NCBI RefSeq assembly: GCF_000418325.1
Contig: NC_021658.1
Span: forward strand, 14,674,501 to 14,738,500
Reading direction: 5' to 3'
Source: Sorangium cellulosum So0157-2
Lineage (GTDB): Bacteria; Myxococcota_A; Polyangia; Polyangiales; Polyangiaceae
Length of the DNA stretch: 64,000 nucleotides
The first letter of the stretch is position 1, and each line of letters opens with the position of its first letter. A model generated the notes under the pieces. The model had not been told where the DNA came from and did not search any database. It saw only the letters and a list, made by a program, of their open reading frames with translations. The translations under genes and the position numbers were made by a program. Below are positions 1-8,467 of the stretch, in pieces.

Positions 1-2
1 TC

Positions 3-836
3 GCCTACTACAACCGGAATGTGTTCCGCGAGCTCGGGCTGTCGCCGCCGTCGACCTGGGACGAGCTCCGCGCGACGGCCGCGCGGCTCGTCGTGCGCGA
101 CGGCGCGAGCACGCGGCGGTGGGGCTTCGAGTGCCCGGTGGACTGGTGGTTCTGGGCGGCGCTCGTCGGGCAGGCGGGCGGCGACGTCGTGGCCCCGGAC
201 GGCACGCCCACGCTCGGCGGCGACGCGGGCGTGCGCGCGCTCCGGTTCTGGCAGACGCTCGTGCACGAGGACCGCACGATGAAGCCGCCGCCGGGGCGCG
301 ACTACAACGCCTGGCAGGTGGTGAACACCGACTTCCTCTCCGGCCGGGTCGCGATGATCTGGACCTCGACCGCGTTCCTCCGGTACCTGGAGGACAACGC
401 GGGCCAGGCGGGCGCGGGGCGGTTCGAGGTGGGCGCGGCCCCGCTGCCGCGCGACGTGCGCGCCTCGGTGCCCACCGGCGGGACGATGTTCGTGATGCCG
501 CGGGGCGCGGCGCCGGAGGCGCAGGAGGCGGCGTTCGCGTTCCTGCGCTGGATGATGCAGCCGGAGCAGGCGAACTCGTTCGCGACGCGGACGGGCTACA
601 TCCCCGTCTCGCGGCGCGGCCTCAAGGACCTCACGCGGGACGGCTACTACGCCGCGCACCCGAACGATCGCGTCGCTCTGGACCAGCTCGCGCACGCCGC
701 GCCCTGGCCCTGGTCTCCGGATCTGTTCCGTATCCAGCGCGAGGTGGTGCAGCCTCGGCTCGAAGAGGCGGTGCTCGTCCCGCGCGACGCCGCCGAGACC
801 CTCTCCGAGGCCGTCCGCGCGGCGGCCGAGCGATGA
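3..836 (+). CDS. ABC transporter carbohydrate-binding protein, 5' truncated
   Basis: C-terminal 277 residues of a family 1 extracellular solute-binding protein, the periplasmic or lipid-anchored receptor of a sugar ABC importer. The frame is already open at base 3 and begins AYYNRNVFRELGL, a common segment of these proteins, so the start and signal peptide lie outside the window. Further family marks are the P-P-STWDEL stretch, the VPTGG segment near residue 160 and TGYIPV near residue 200, which is typical of UgpB-like receptors. Its stop overlaps the start of the next permease gene (ATGA at 833-836), so the three genes form one operon. The substrate cannot be read from the sequence; glycerol-3-phosphate or an oligosaccharide are both possible. 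Confidence 0.88.
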   Translation, partial: AYYNRNVFRELGLSPPSTWDELRATAARLVVRDGASTRRWGFECPVDWWFWAALVGQAGGDVVAPDGTPTLGGDAGVRALRFWQTLVHEDRTMKPPPGRDYNAWQVVNTDFLSGRVAMIWTSTAFLRYLEDNAGQAGAGRFEVGAAPLPRDVRASVPTGGTMFVMPRGAAPEAQEAAFAFLRWMMQPEQANSFATRTGYIPVSRRGLKDLTRDGYYAAHPNDRVALDQLAHAAPWPWSPDLFRIQREVVQPRLEEAVLVPRDAAETLSEAVRAAAER

Positions 837-1714
837 AGCCCAAGCACCCCCTCTCGCCGTACCTGCTCCTCCTGCCGACCGCGGCCTTCCTCGGCGTCTT
901 CTTCCTGGTCCCGCTCCTGCTCGCGGCGAAGAACAGCTTCTACGCGTGGGATCTGCTCACGGCGCCGCGGTACGTCGGGCTGCGGAACTACGAGGTCCTC
1001 ATCGAGAGCGGCGAGCTCGCCGGCGCGCTCCTCCGCACGCTCGGCTACAGCGCCGTCGTGGTGGCGCTCTCCGGCTCCCTCGGGCTCGCGCTGGCGGTGG
1101 CGCTCGATCGGCCGGGGCCGGTCTACGCCTTCGTGCGGGGCGCGGTGTTCAGCGCGTATGTGGTGTCGTGGGTCGCGGTGGCGCTCCTCTGGATGTGGAT
1201 CCTGGACGCCGAGGGCATCTTGTCGGCGGCGCTCCGCGGGCTCGGTCTCCCGGCGATGAGCTGGCTCGGCGATCCCCGGTCGGCGCTGCTCGCGCTGGCG
1301 GCGGTGAGCGTCTGGAAGATCACGGGGTATGCGATGGTCATCTTCCTGGCGGGCCTGCAGGACATCCCCCGCGCGCTGCACGAGGCGGCGGCGCTCGACG
1401 GCGCCGGCCCGTGGCGGCGGTTCCGCCACGTGACGTGGCCGCTGCTCCGCCCGAGCGCCGCGTTCGTGGCGACGACGAGCCTCATCCTCTCCTTCCAGGC
1501 GTTCGACGTGATCCGCGTGATGACGCAGGGCGGGCCGGTCAAGTCGACGACCCTCTTCGTCTACGCCATCTACGAGCACGTCTTCGTGAACCTGCGGGTC
1601 GGCCGGGCGAGCGCGATGATCGTGATCTTCTTCGGGTTCTTGCTCCTCTTGACGGTCCTGCAGCTCTGGGCGCTCCGCGCGGGCGTGCCGCGCGAGGGGA
1701 GGCGGCCGTCGTGA
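833..1714 (+). CDS. ABC sugar transporter permease (MalF/UgpA type)
   Basis: Inner-membrane permease of 293 residues with about six hydrophobic segments, the usual size of the first permease of carbohydrate uptake (CUT1) systems. The ATPase-docking EAA loop is visible as EAAALDGAGPWRRFRHVTWP near residue 185. The ATG at 833 was chosen because it overlaps the upstream stop as ATGA and leads directly into the first membrane segment; the frame stays open further upstream only because it shadows the receptor gene. It should pair with the next gene to form the channel. No ATPase gene is present in the window, so the importer probably uses one encoded elsewhere. Confidence 0.9.
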   Translation: MKPKHPLSPYLLLLPTAAFLGVFFLVPLLLAAKNSFYAWDLLTAPRYVGLRNYEVLIESGELAGALLRTLGYSAVVVALSGSLGLALAVALDRPGPVYAFVRGAVFSAYVVSWVAVALLWMWILDAEGILSAALRGLGLPAMSWLGDPRSALLALAAVSVWKITGYAMVIFLAGLQDIPRALHEAAALDGAGPWRRFRHVTWPLLRPSAAFVATTSLILSFQAFDVIRVMTQGGPVKSTTLFVYAIYEHVFVNLRVGRASAMIVIFFGFLLLLTVLQLWALRAGVPREGRRPS

Positions 1715-2565
1715 CGGCGGGGCGCGGCGGCGGCGCGGGCGCGGGGCTCTTCAGCGCGCGCGCGCGCCGGCTCGTCTCGGACCTCGTGCTCCTCGCGGTG
1801 GCCGTCGTGTGGCTCGGGCCGTACGTGTGGATGACGATCACCTCGCTGAAGACGCTGCCCGAGATCACCCGCGCTCCGGCGTACCCGTTGCCGCAGGCGA
1901 TCCAGCTCGGCGCGTACCGCGAGGTGCTCCAGGCGGTGCCGGTGATGCGGTATTTCGCCAACACCGTGCTCATGGCGACGGCCATCGCGCTCTTGCAGAT
2001 CGCCCTGGCGCTCCCGGCCGGCTATGCCCTCGCGAAGCTCAGGTTCGTCGGGCGGGGCGCCGCGTTCGTCCTCGTGCTCTCGTGCCTGCTCATCCCGGCG
2101 CAGGTGACGTTCGTGCCGGTCTTCACGATGCTCGGCGCCGCCGGCCTCGTGAACACGTTCGCGGCGTTGATCCTCCCCTTCGGGGTCAGCGCGCTCGGGA
2201 CGTTCCTCGTGCGCCAGGCGCTGCTCTCGGTGCCTGACGAGATCATCGAGGCGGCCAGGATGGATGGGGCGGGCGAGCTCAGGATCGTCTACCTGATCCT
2301 CGGCCCGATGCTCCGGCCGACGCTCTCGGCGCTGTTCCTGTTCAGCTTCGTCTTTCACTACAACGATTACTTCTGGCCGCTCGTCATGACGACGGACGAT
2401 CGGGTGCGCACGTTGCCGCTCGCGATCGCCCTCCTGCGGGAGCAGGGGACGGGGGTCCGCTGGCACCTCGTGATGGCGGGCAACGTGATCCTGAGCCTGC
2501 CGGTGCTCCTCGTGTTCGCGGCGGCGCAGCGGCAGCTCCTGCGCGCGGTGACGGCGCGGGTCTGA
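1711..2565 (+). CDS. ABC sugar transporter permease (MalG/UgpE type)
   Basis: Second permease, 284 residues, with the MalG-like features WMTITSLK near the N-terminus and an EAA loop reading EAARMDGAGELRIVYLILGP near residue 185. The GTG start at 1711 overlaps the preceding TGA (GTGA), which indicates translational coupling. With the receptor and first permease it completes the membrane part of a CUT1-type importer. The operon seems to end here: the next gene starts 317 bases later with its own ribosome binding site. Confidence 0.9.
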   Translation: MTAGRGGGAGAGLFSARARRLVSDLVLLAVAVVWLGPYVWMTITSLKTLPEITRAPAYPLPQAIQLGAYREVLQAVPVMRYFANTVLMATAIALLQIALALPAGYALAKLRFVGRGAAFVLVLSCLLIPAQVTFVPVFTMLGAAGLVNTFAALILPFGVSALGTFLVRQALLSVPDEIIEAARMDGAGELRIVYLILGPMLRPTLSALFLFSFVFHYNDYFWPLVMTTDDRVRTLPLAIALLREQGTGVRWHLVMAGNVILSLPVLLVFAAAQRQLLRAVTARV

Positions 2566-2882
2566 GCGGGTCGGGGCGCCCGGGCCGGGCCTGCGCTCGA
2601 GGCAGCCGGGCCGCTGGAAGCGCGGTTTGGCCGGCCGGCGTGTGCACCGGCGTGGCAGTGGGCGCGGGGCGCGATCGTGCCCGCCAGCCGCGTTGGTGCG
2701 GCGGCCCTGCGCCTCGCCGGGCTGGCGATCGCCGCGAATCGCGGCGGGCCGCGGCGCCGGATCGAGGGGAGAGCGCTGCGCGGTTTGTTCTCGTCCGGGC
2801 GCCCTCGTTTCTGGCCCGGTCGTCGCACCGGCTCGCGGCGGCAAGCGCAGCGCCGGCCCGGCGCCGCGGAAGGAGAACCACG
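2566..2882. other. Intergenic region, no gene seen
   Basis: GC-rich spacer between the ABC importer and the small membrane protein. Open frames here overlap one another and have no family resemblance. The last bases carry the ribosome binding site AAGGAG of the next gene. Confidence 0.5.
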
Positions 2883-3146
2883 ATGACGACGACCGAGCCC
2901 ATGATGCAGAAGGAAGAGGGCAAGATCACCACGAAGATCGAGGAGCGGACTGGCAGGGTTCCGTCCGGCGCCTATCTCGGGCTGGCGATCGGCTCGATGC
3001 TGATCTCGGCCGGCTGTATGCTGGCCGGCAAGAAGCAGATCGCGAACTTCGTCGGCCAGTGGGTGCCATCGCTGCTCGTGATTGGCCTGTACAACAAGAT
3101 GGTCAAGATCGAGCACGAGATGGGCTTCGGCGGCGCCTACCGCTGA
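2883..3146 (+). CDS. Small two-helix membrane protein, unknown function
   Basis: A protein of 87 residues with a charged N-terminal tail rich in Glu, Lys and Thr, then two hydrophobic segments at about residues 36-54 and 60-76. A good Shine-Dalgarno (GGAAGGAGAACC) precedes the ATG, which fixes the start; the frame stays open upstream but without a comparable site. I do not recognise the family. It stands alone: importer genes lie upstream and a long repeat array lies downstream. Its size and two helices suggest a small inner-membrane protein, and nothing more can be said about its role. Confidence 0.7.
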   Translation: MTTTEPMMQKEEGKITTKIEERTGRVPSGAYLGLAIGSMLISAGCMLAGKKQIANFVGQWVPSLLVIGLYNKMVKIEHEMGFGGAYR

Positions 3147-3256
3147 CGGCGGCCTGCGGCGGACGGCGGACGGCGGCGAGCTCGCCCGCGGGCTCGTCGT
3201 CGGCGCCGTGCCGAGCGCGGGGCAGGGGGGGAGCCAGCGCCGTCACGCCCCTGGCT

Positions 3257-3645
3257 GGATGACGACGGCCTCTGGCCGAGATGACGACGGCCTCTGGCCG
3301 GATGACGACGGGTCGCCCTACCGATGACGACGGCCTGTGGCCGAGATGACGAGGGCCTCTGGCCAGCTGACGCCGGGTCGCCCCACCGATGACGACGGCC
3401 TCTGGCCGGCGACGATGGCCTTCTGGCCGGCTGACGACGGGTCGCCCCGCCGATGACGACGGCCTCTGGCCGGGTGACAACGACCTCCGGCCGAATGACG
3501 ATGGGCTCTGGCCGGCTGACGACGGGTCGCCCCACCGATGACGACGGGTCGTCCCACCGATGACGACGGCCTCTGGCCGGCTGACGACGGCTCCGGTCTC
3601 GGCTGACGACGCTCCATCCCTGCATGACGACGATCTCCGCCGCGA
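3257..3645. repeat. Composite array of about 18 units of 21-22 bp
   Basis: Each unit begins TGACGAC and belongs to one of two alternating types: one continues GGCCTCTGGCC, a near palindrome, the other GGGTCGCCCCACC. Units are joined head to tail without unique spacers, and the first two are almost identical. The plus strand has a stop in many units (TGA), while all minus frames stay open, which explains long but meaningless minus-strand frames. No protein is supported here. The array fills the space between the small membrane protein and the next gene and may be transcribed as part of a 3' untranslated region. Confidence 0.85.
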
Positions 3646-3776
3646 TACCGGCGACCGCGTGGCGCGCGCCGCGCCGGCGTCGCCGAAAGACATGCTCCCG
3701 CTGGCGCACGCCGTCCCGATGCCCAGAACGTGCGATCCTCTCGACGTCTCGATCCACGGCCGCCTAGCTTGCGGTC

Positions 3777-4733
3777 ATGGCCAAACCTACCTCTCACCCC
3801 GAAGAGACCGACGACAACGACCCCACGCTCGAAGCCCTGGCCGAGCGCCTCGGCAAGCCGGAGCCTGGGCTCCTCGAGGCCTTGCTCGACGGCGCGACCG
3901 AGGCGCAGCTCGTCGAGCGGGGCAGGCAGATCGCCTCCTCGCGCGTCTTGACCGACATGCGCCGGCTCTACGCGACGGCGCACGCCTGCTGGGCGGGGGC
4001 GTCGAAGGACAAGCGGGAGAAGCTGCGCGGCTTCTCGCCGGAGCTGCTCGCGCTCGCGGTCGAGCAGGCGATCGCGCTCGAACGCTTGCTCGACGCGCAC
4101 GAGAGCGCCGGCCAGAAGAAGGACGCCACGCGCGCCACGCGGGACGCGGCGCTGCGCGAGCGGCTCTCGCGCGCCCTGCTCCTGCGCGACCAGGCCTACG
4201 AGGTTCTCCGCGGCGTCGCCGGCTCGGGCAAGGACGCGCGCGAAGAGGTCGCACAGGCGGTCGGCACCGCGGAAGACCCCGCCGCGCTCGCGCGCGGGCT
4301 CGCCCAGCTCGCCGCGCTGGGGAGGCGCTACCTCGCGCAGAAGAAGGGCCCGCTCGCGGTGCGCGCCAGGCTGATGCGGCTCGACCAGGACTACGTCGGG
4401 CGCCTCGAAGAGACCGCCGAGGAGCTGATCCAGGCGGCGAAGACGGCCGCCGCGCGCCCCGCAGGACAGAAGGTCACGAGCGGCGATCTCGACCGGGCCG
4501 ACGGCATCAATCTCATCCTGCTCGAGCAGATCGTGCGCGTGTTCGAGCGCGCCAACGAGCAGGACCCGGCCATCCCGCGCCTCGTGCCCATCGCGACCCG
4601 GCGGCTCTTCAGCCGGAGCTCGAGGAAGAAGGCCACGGGCGCGCCGAGCGGCGGCACCGCCGCCGGCGGCGTACCGCCAGTGGCGCCGCCGGCGGAGGAC
4701 GATCCGCTCGACGACGACGCCGCGCCGGTCTGA
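3777..4733 (+). CDS. Conserved-looking hypothetical protein, alpha-helical
   Basis: A cytoplasmic protein of 318 residues that I do not assign to a family. It opens with an acidic, Asp-rich stretch, has a long helical middle rich in Ala, Arg, Leu and Glu, and ends in a basic SSRKK segment followed by a Gly/Pro/Ala-rich acidic tail (DDPLDDDAAPV). There is no signal peptide and no membrane helix. Codon use has the strong G/C third-position bias of real genes in this window, unlike the overlapping frames. The start at 3777 is the first ATG after the repeat array. A perfect hairpin follows the stop. Confidence 0.75.
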   Translation: MAKPTSHPEETDDNDPTLEALAERLGKPEPGLLEALLDGATEAQLVERGRQIASSRVLTDMRRLYATAHACWAGASKDKREKLRGFSPELLALAVEQAIALERLLDAHESAGQKKDATRATRDAALRERLSRALLLRDQAYEVLRGVAGSGKDAREEVAQAVGTAEDPAALARGLAQLAALGRRYLAQKKGPLAVRARLMRLDQDYVGRLEETAEELIQAAKTAAARPAGQKVTSGDLDRADGINLILLEQIVRVFERANEQDPAIPRLVPIATRRLFSRSSRKKATGAPSGGTAAGGVPPVAPPAEDDPLDDDAAPV

Positions 4734-4749
4734 GCCGAAAGCTTTCTCC

Positions 4750-4777
4750 GCCGGGAGCCCGCGGTGCGGCTCCCGGC
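4750..4777 (+). terminator. Perfect hairpin after the 3777-4733 gene
   Basis: Arms GCCGGGAGCC and GGCTCCCGGC pair perfectly around an 8-base loop, 16 bases after the stop codon. There is no clear T-run, as is common for terminators in GC-rich genomes. Confidence 0.6.
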
Positions 4778-4957
4778 ACGGCAGCATGCGGCCTTCGCCG
4801 TCCCCGGTGGCCCCGGTCGCTCACTGATTCCCCATGCTGCTGGGTATCCCGCTGGCGAAGCGCGAGAGCGCTCGCCGTGCGGCGCCAACCTCCGGGCTGT
4901 ACATGCACACGAGGGAGGTGGTCGGCGCGGTCGACGAATGTAGCCGGCGTGCGGGAA

Positions 4958-5365
4958 TCAGCCTTTGACATCGCGATCCGTTCCCCGACCGATGGCTTGG
5001 TAAACCTGAGGGGCCGAGCGCGGGGCGGCGCCACGGATGAGCTCCGTGACTTTGCTGCCGCAGCTCTCCACCGGCGACAGGTCTGGCAAATCAGGCGACA
5101 ACATGCAGAACTTTGCCCCGTGCTCCTTTGCGGCGGCGCGAGCACCGGGAGCACGATGTGCACCCAGCCAGTCGACAACGATCACATCGCCGGGCTGCAC
5201 TCGCGGAGCGATCCGGTCGCGGATGTACACCTCGAAGGTGGCGCCGTTCATGGACCTCTCGAAGGCCATCGGTTCTACAGCGCCGCCGAGATTCTGCCCG
5301 ATGATGGCCAGGTACGCGTCGAGAGAAGACCCCCTCGCGAGGTCAAGGCGTCCCTCATCGACCAC
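4958..5365 (-). pseudogene. IS630-type transposase remnant (C-terminal DDE part)
   Basis: The minus-strand frame encodes the C-terminal half of an IS630-family DDE transposase. Recognisable pieces are a GATFEVYIRDRIAPRVQPGD segment, the second catalytic Asp in VDWLGAHRA, and the last acidic residue in LPDLSPVE followed by CGSKV. The N-terminal helix-turn-helix and the first catalytic Asp are absent, and sequence at higher coordinates (5366-5640) gives no convincing continuation in any frame. It is therefore a decayed insertion sequence. It lies just upstream of a lower-GC gene, which fits a site of past gene acquisition. Confidence 0.75.
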
Positions 5366-5648
5366 CTGCCAGCCTCAGTTCGAAGTCAACCCAGACGACT
5401 GCCAGGGAGGCGCCACCCACAATTCGAACTTCGCGACGCGCGTCCCGGAGGCTCCGAGAATTGCTTCTCGCCAAGCGTCGCGCTGTCGGCCGTATTAGTG
5501 CCCCCTTCGGGAGCGCCTCGTTCATGGCGCGGCTCGCCATACGATATTCGTAAGCATCTGCGAGGGTGCGGATCAGGTTGCAGACGGTCGTAACTCCTGT
5601 AAGATCGCGTGCGATCGGCACCGAACAGTTGAAAGCGAGCCAACGAAC

Positions 5649-7043
5649 ATGTCCCACCGTAAGTCAGTCGAAGACCTGCTCGGGATCGGTTCTTCTTGGG
5701 GAATGCACAGGGGCATCCTGGACTCGGTGCGCCAGCCGGACCTAGGCCTTGGCCTCATGAGCCAGATACAGAAAGGTATCCTGGACTCGGTGCGCCAGCC
5801 GGATCTAGGTCTCGGTGTCATGAGCGGGATGCACAAGGGGATCCTGGAGTCAATGCGCCGCGCGGACCTAGGTCTCGGTGTCATGAGCGGGATGCACAAG
5901 GGGATCCTGGAGTCAATGCGCCGCGCGGACCTAGGTCTCGGTGTCATGAGCGGGATGCACAAGGGGATCCTGGAGTCAATGCGCCGCGCGGACCTAGGTC
6001 TCGGTGTCATGAGCGGGATGCACAAGGGGATCCTGGAGTCGATGCGCCAGCCGGACCTGGGCCTCGGCGCTCTTGGTGAGGTGCACAGAACACTCGCCGA
6101 ATCTATGCGTAAGGTTGACATGGGGTTCGGCGTGGTGAGCGGTATGCACAAGACCATTGCCGAGTCGATGCGGTTAGCGGGCATGGGGCTCGGCGTTCTG
6201 GACGATGTGACGCGAATGTGGAGTAAGTCATTCTCGGCAATGGCTGAAATCGCGGGAGATCGTTACTCCGTAGGCGCCCTCGGAGGGGCTATCGCGGCGG
6301 TCGGTCTGACCGGACGCTTCGACTTGGGTCTGATGAGCGCAGCCATAGCAGCGGCGAGATTCTGGGAGGATGAGGTCCAGGGCGAAGCGGACCACGTTGA
6401 AAGTGCACGCGAAGAGTCGGTCTTAGTCGACGCTATCGCAGAGGTAGGTGCATTCGCCCAGCAAGCGGCGTCCGCGGCATCCGAAGACATCCAAAGGCAG
6501 GTTGCTATTGCTCTGGATGCTGTTGCTTCAAAGTTTGCGGAACGCCTCGCATCGGCGAAGCCGGCCGAGCGTGTGTCAATCATGAACCTACTGGGGCTCG
6601 TGGTGGCGGTGATCAGCGCCCTCGCCGCCGTGTATTACGGTCAGATCGCGAAGGACGCCGCAGATAGTAGCACGCAAGACGCAGTCGAGTCTCGTGCCGC
6701 CATTTCACGAGCAAGCGAACAGCAGGTTGAAGAGCTCAAGAAGTTGCGGGCGTCGTTTGATATGCTGGCGGACACAGTTGCCACCGCCAACGATGAGGAC
6801 GCGAGCGACCTTTGGGTGATTGAACGGACCGCTGACGTCAGGGTACGCAAAGCGACAAAGTCGGCCAAGGTGGCCGAACTGTATCCCAACCAAGTGGTAG
6901 CTGCGGTTCAGCTTGAGCACAAATGGGTCCGTATAGAGTACTACGACTACGTTAATGACGTTTCGAGAACTGGATGGGTGCTGAAGAAGTACATGCGTCG
7001 CCTTCGTGGCGAGACGAGCCCGGGCTCACGCGCTCAGCCATGA
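5649..7043 (+). CDS. 21-residue-repeat protein with TM helix and SH3-like C-terminus
   Basis: A 464-residue protein of unknown function. Residues 18-185 are eight tandem 21-residue repeats built on the pattern GMHKGILESMRRADLGLGVM; three copies are almost identical even in DNA. A helical region follows, then one membrane helix near residues 312-335 (LLGLVVAVISALAAVYYG), a short coiled-coil-like stretch, and a C-terminal domain at about 389-457 that looks like a bacterial SH3 fold (start VIERTADVRVRKA, end TGWVLKKYMRRL). No signal peptide is seen. Codon use is clearly less GC-biased than in neighbours, and an IS630 remnant lies upstream, both suggesting acquisition by transfer. A membrane-anchored sensor or scaffold is a guess only. 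Confidence 0.8.
   Translation: MSHRKSVEDLLGIGSSWGMHRGILDSVRQPDLGLGLMSQIQKGILDSVRQPDLGLGVMSGMHKGILESMRRADLGLGVMSGMHKGILESMRRADLGLGVMSGMHKGILESMRRADLGLGVMSGMHKGILESMRQPDLGLGALGEVHRTLAESMRKVDMGFGVVSGMHKTIAESMRLAGMGLGVLDDVTRMWSKSFSAMAEIAGDRYSVGALGGAIAAVGLTGRFDLGLMSAAIAAARFWEDEVQGEADHVESAREESVLVDAIAEVGAFAQQAASAASEDIQRQVAIALDAVASKFAERLASAKPAERVSIMNLLGLVVAVISALAAVYYGQIAKDAADSSTQDAVESRAAISRASEQQVEELKKLRASFDMLADTVATANDEDASDLWVIERTADVRVRKATKSAKVAELYPNQVVAAVQLEHKWVRIEYYDYVNDVSRTGWVLKKYMRRLRGETSPGSRAQP
5700..6203 (+). repeat. 63-bp tandem coding repeats (8 copies)
   Basis: Eight units of 63 bp encode the 21-residue repeats of the protein at 5649-7043. Units 3 to 5 are practically identical at nucleotide level, including synonymous positions, while the outer units have drifted. 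This points to recent slippage or unequal exchange in the middle of the array. Confidence 0.9.
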
Positions 7044-7454
7044 CACTCCTGTTCGGCGCCGATGACGACGCGAAAACATGAGGCTTAGGGAACTGCCCAA
7101 CAAAGGCTTGCATACCGACGGTGCCGCGCGTCGCCCGCGTCCCCGCGGCTGAAGCCCGGGGCGATAAGCGTGATCTTCGGATCGAATTTACAAGGCACCC
7201 TACCGCGCGCCCGACGCCCGCGAGACTGTACGGGCCCATGGGGCAGACCTTGGGCCGGTCCTGTGCCACGATCCGGTGCGGTCGAACTCGGGCTGCATCA
7301 GACTCGGCTGAAAGCCGATTTGGAACGCCGATCGCGTTGATCGACCGAGAACTGAAGCGCCAAGCATGCTAAGAAGAGAACAGATCTTGACGTCTTTAGC
7401 GCCTTGGCGGTTCGAAATTCGGCTCTTTCGAGCGGTTTCGACCCGTCTGTCGCT
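7044..7454. other. Intergenic region, no gene seen
   Basis: Tail-to-tail spacer between the repeat protein and the DUF3817 gene. Short frames on both strands (for example 7121-7372 plus and 6952-7269 minus) overlap each other and lack ribosome binding sites or recognisable domains. Base composition moves from the lower-GC islet back to the normal high GC. Confidence 0.5.
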
Positions 7455-7745
7455 CTAGCCCCGGTCTCGGACGCGCAGGATCCGGTCCGCGACGACGAAC
7501 CCGAACGGGACGACGGACAGCGCGACCACGCGGAGCACGGCCCGGCCGGACAGCGCGCGCTCGAGCGCCGCCCGGAACGCCGCGGAGAGCATCGCCAGGA
7601 AGAGCACGCCGTGCACGCTCCCGGCGATGCGCACCGCGACGGGGTAGCCGAGCGCGTATTTGAGGGGCATCGCGACGAGCAGCAATATCAGGAGAGACGC
7701 TCCCTCGATAATGCTCGCGATCCGGAGGGCCCGGCGCTCGTTCAT
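7455..7745 (-). CDS. DUF3817-like small membrane protein
   Basis: A protein of 96 residues with three hydrophobic segments. The pattern IASIIEGASLLILLLVAMPL followed by GSVHGVLFL matches the DUF3817 family, small integral membrane proteins of unknown function often found beside transporters or metabolic enzymes. The ATG at 7745 overlaps the stop of the upstream gene as ATGA, so the two are translationally coupled. The frame remains open upstream only as a shadow of that gene. Confidence 0.8.
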   Translation of the reverse strand: MNERRALRIASIIEGASLLILLLVAMPLKYALGYPVAVRIAGSVHGVLFLAMLSAAFRAALERALSGRAVLRVVALSVVPFGFVVADRILRVRDRG

Positions 7746-8110
7746 GGCCGCACCTGCGCCCAGGTCGGCTTGACCACCATCAACACCACGACGCAGGCCA
7801 CGGGCAGCGCGGACCCGAGGAATGCAGACAGGCTCCTTCGCTCTCGGCTGACGCAGTAGACCAGCGCGGCGTTGCCGACGAGCGATAGGAGCAGCGCGCC
7901 CGCGACCCAGAGCTCGAACAGCGGCCAGCCGTTCAGGACCAGGAGCGCGTATCCAGACAGCCACGTCGCCAGCAGGCTGGGCGACGCGATGCGGTGCACG
8001 GCGCGCCTCCGCGCGGCGGGATCGTCGCACAGGAAAGCGCCAGCGGCGCCGCCGGCGTACCCCATGACGCTCAGGAACTTGAGCACGAGAATGCATCGAT
8101 ACGCGATCAT
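7742..8110 (-). CDS. Small four-helix membrane protein
   Basis: A protein of 122 residues with four hydrophobic segments and a charged loop (CDDPAARRRAVHR) after the first. The start at 8110 is supported by AGGAGG seven bases upstream. It overlaps the DUF3817 gene by four bases and must be made from the same message. The arrangement resembles DUF2269-type or other small integral membrane proteins, but no family can be assigned safely. The divergent GlxA-type regulator 357 bases away may control this pair; that is inference from position only. Confidence 0.75.
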   Translation of the reverse strand: MIAYRCILVLKFLSVMGYAGGAAGAFLCDDPAARRRAVHRIASPSLLATWLSGYALLVLNGWPLFELWVAGALLLSLVGNAALVYCVSRERRSLSAFLGSALPVACVVVLMVVKPTWAQVRP

Positions 8111-8467
8111 CGGTACGCCTCCTGCCGGAGGTCCCTGCTCCAGTGTTCAAGCATCGCAAGCCGCTCGGGATCCAGCCTCTCCGTGGCACGCGGCGGCGTC
8201 CGGGACTGACGTCCGGGACTCCACGCGGACACCAGTCTGGAGGACGGGCGCCCTCCGCGCGAGCGGCAAAAACGACATTGATCGCCAGGATCTGGCCAGC
8301 GTCGCCTCCTGTGAGAGCGAGAACGCCGCCGCATCGCGAGGTCGTGGGGCCACCCCGTCGCGGGGTCATGGGCCAGGCGGAGACGATGCAGCGGCGAGCC
8401 GGCCGGGAACGCTGCCGTCGCGGCCCCTCTGGTTGTCGGAGAAAGAGGAGCGCGCCATGATGGCGCC
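8111..8467. other. Divergent intergenic region
   Basis: Lies between the minus-strand membrane-protein pair and the plus-strand regulator, so it should hold promoters for both. Open frames exist on both strands but are Arg-rich and unlike known proteins. No clear operator was recognised. Confidence 0.5.

Noticed and set aside
3257..3645. CRISPR-like array
   Set aside because: Units are directly joined and of two types, without unique spacers, and no cas gene is near.
3318..4787. Minus-strand open frame of 489 residues over the repeat array
   Set aside because: The composite repeats have no stops on the minus strand in any frame. The product is Arg/Ser/Gly low-complexity sequence and overlaps a credible plus-strand gene.
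6952..7269. Minus-strand frame of 105 residues after the repeat protein
   Set aside because: It overlaps the end of the SH3-like domain, lacks a ribosome binding site and has no recognisable domain.
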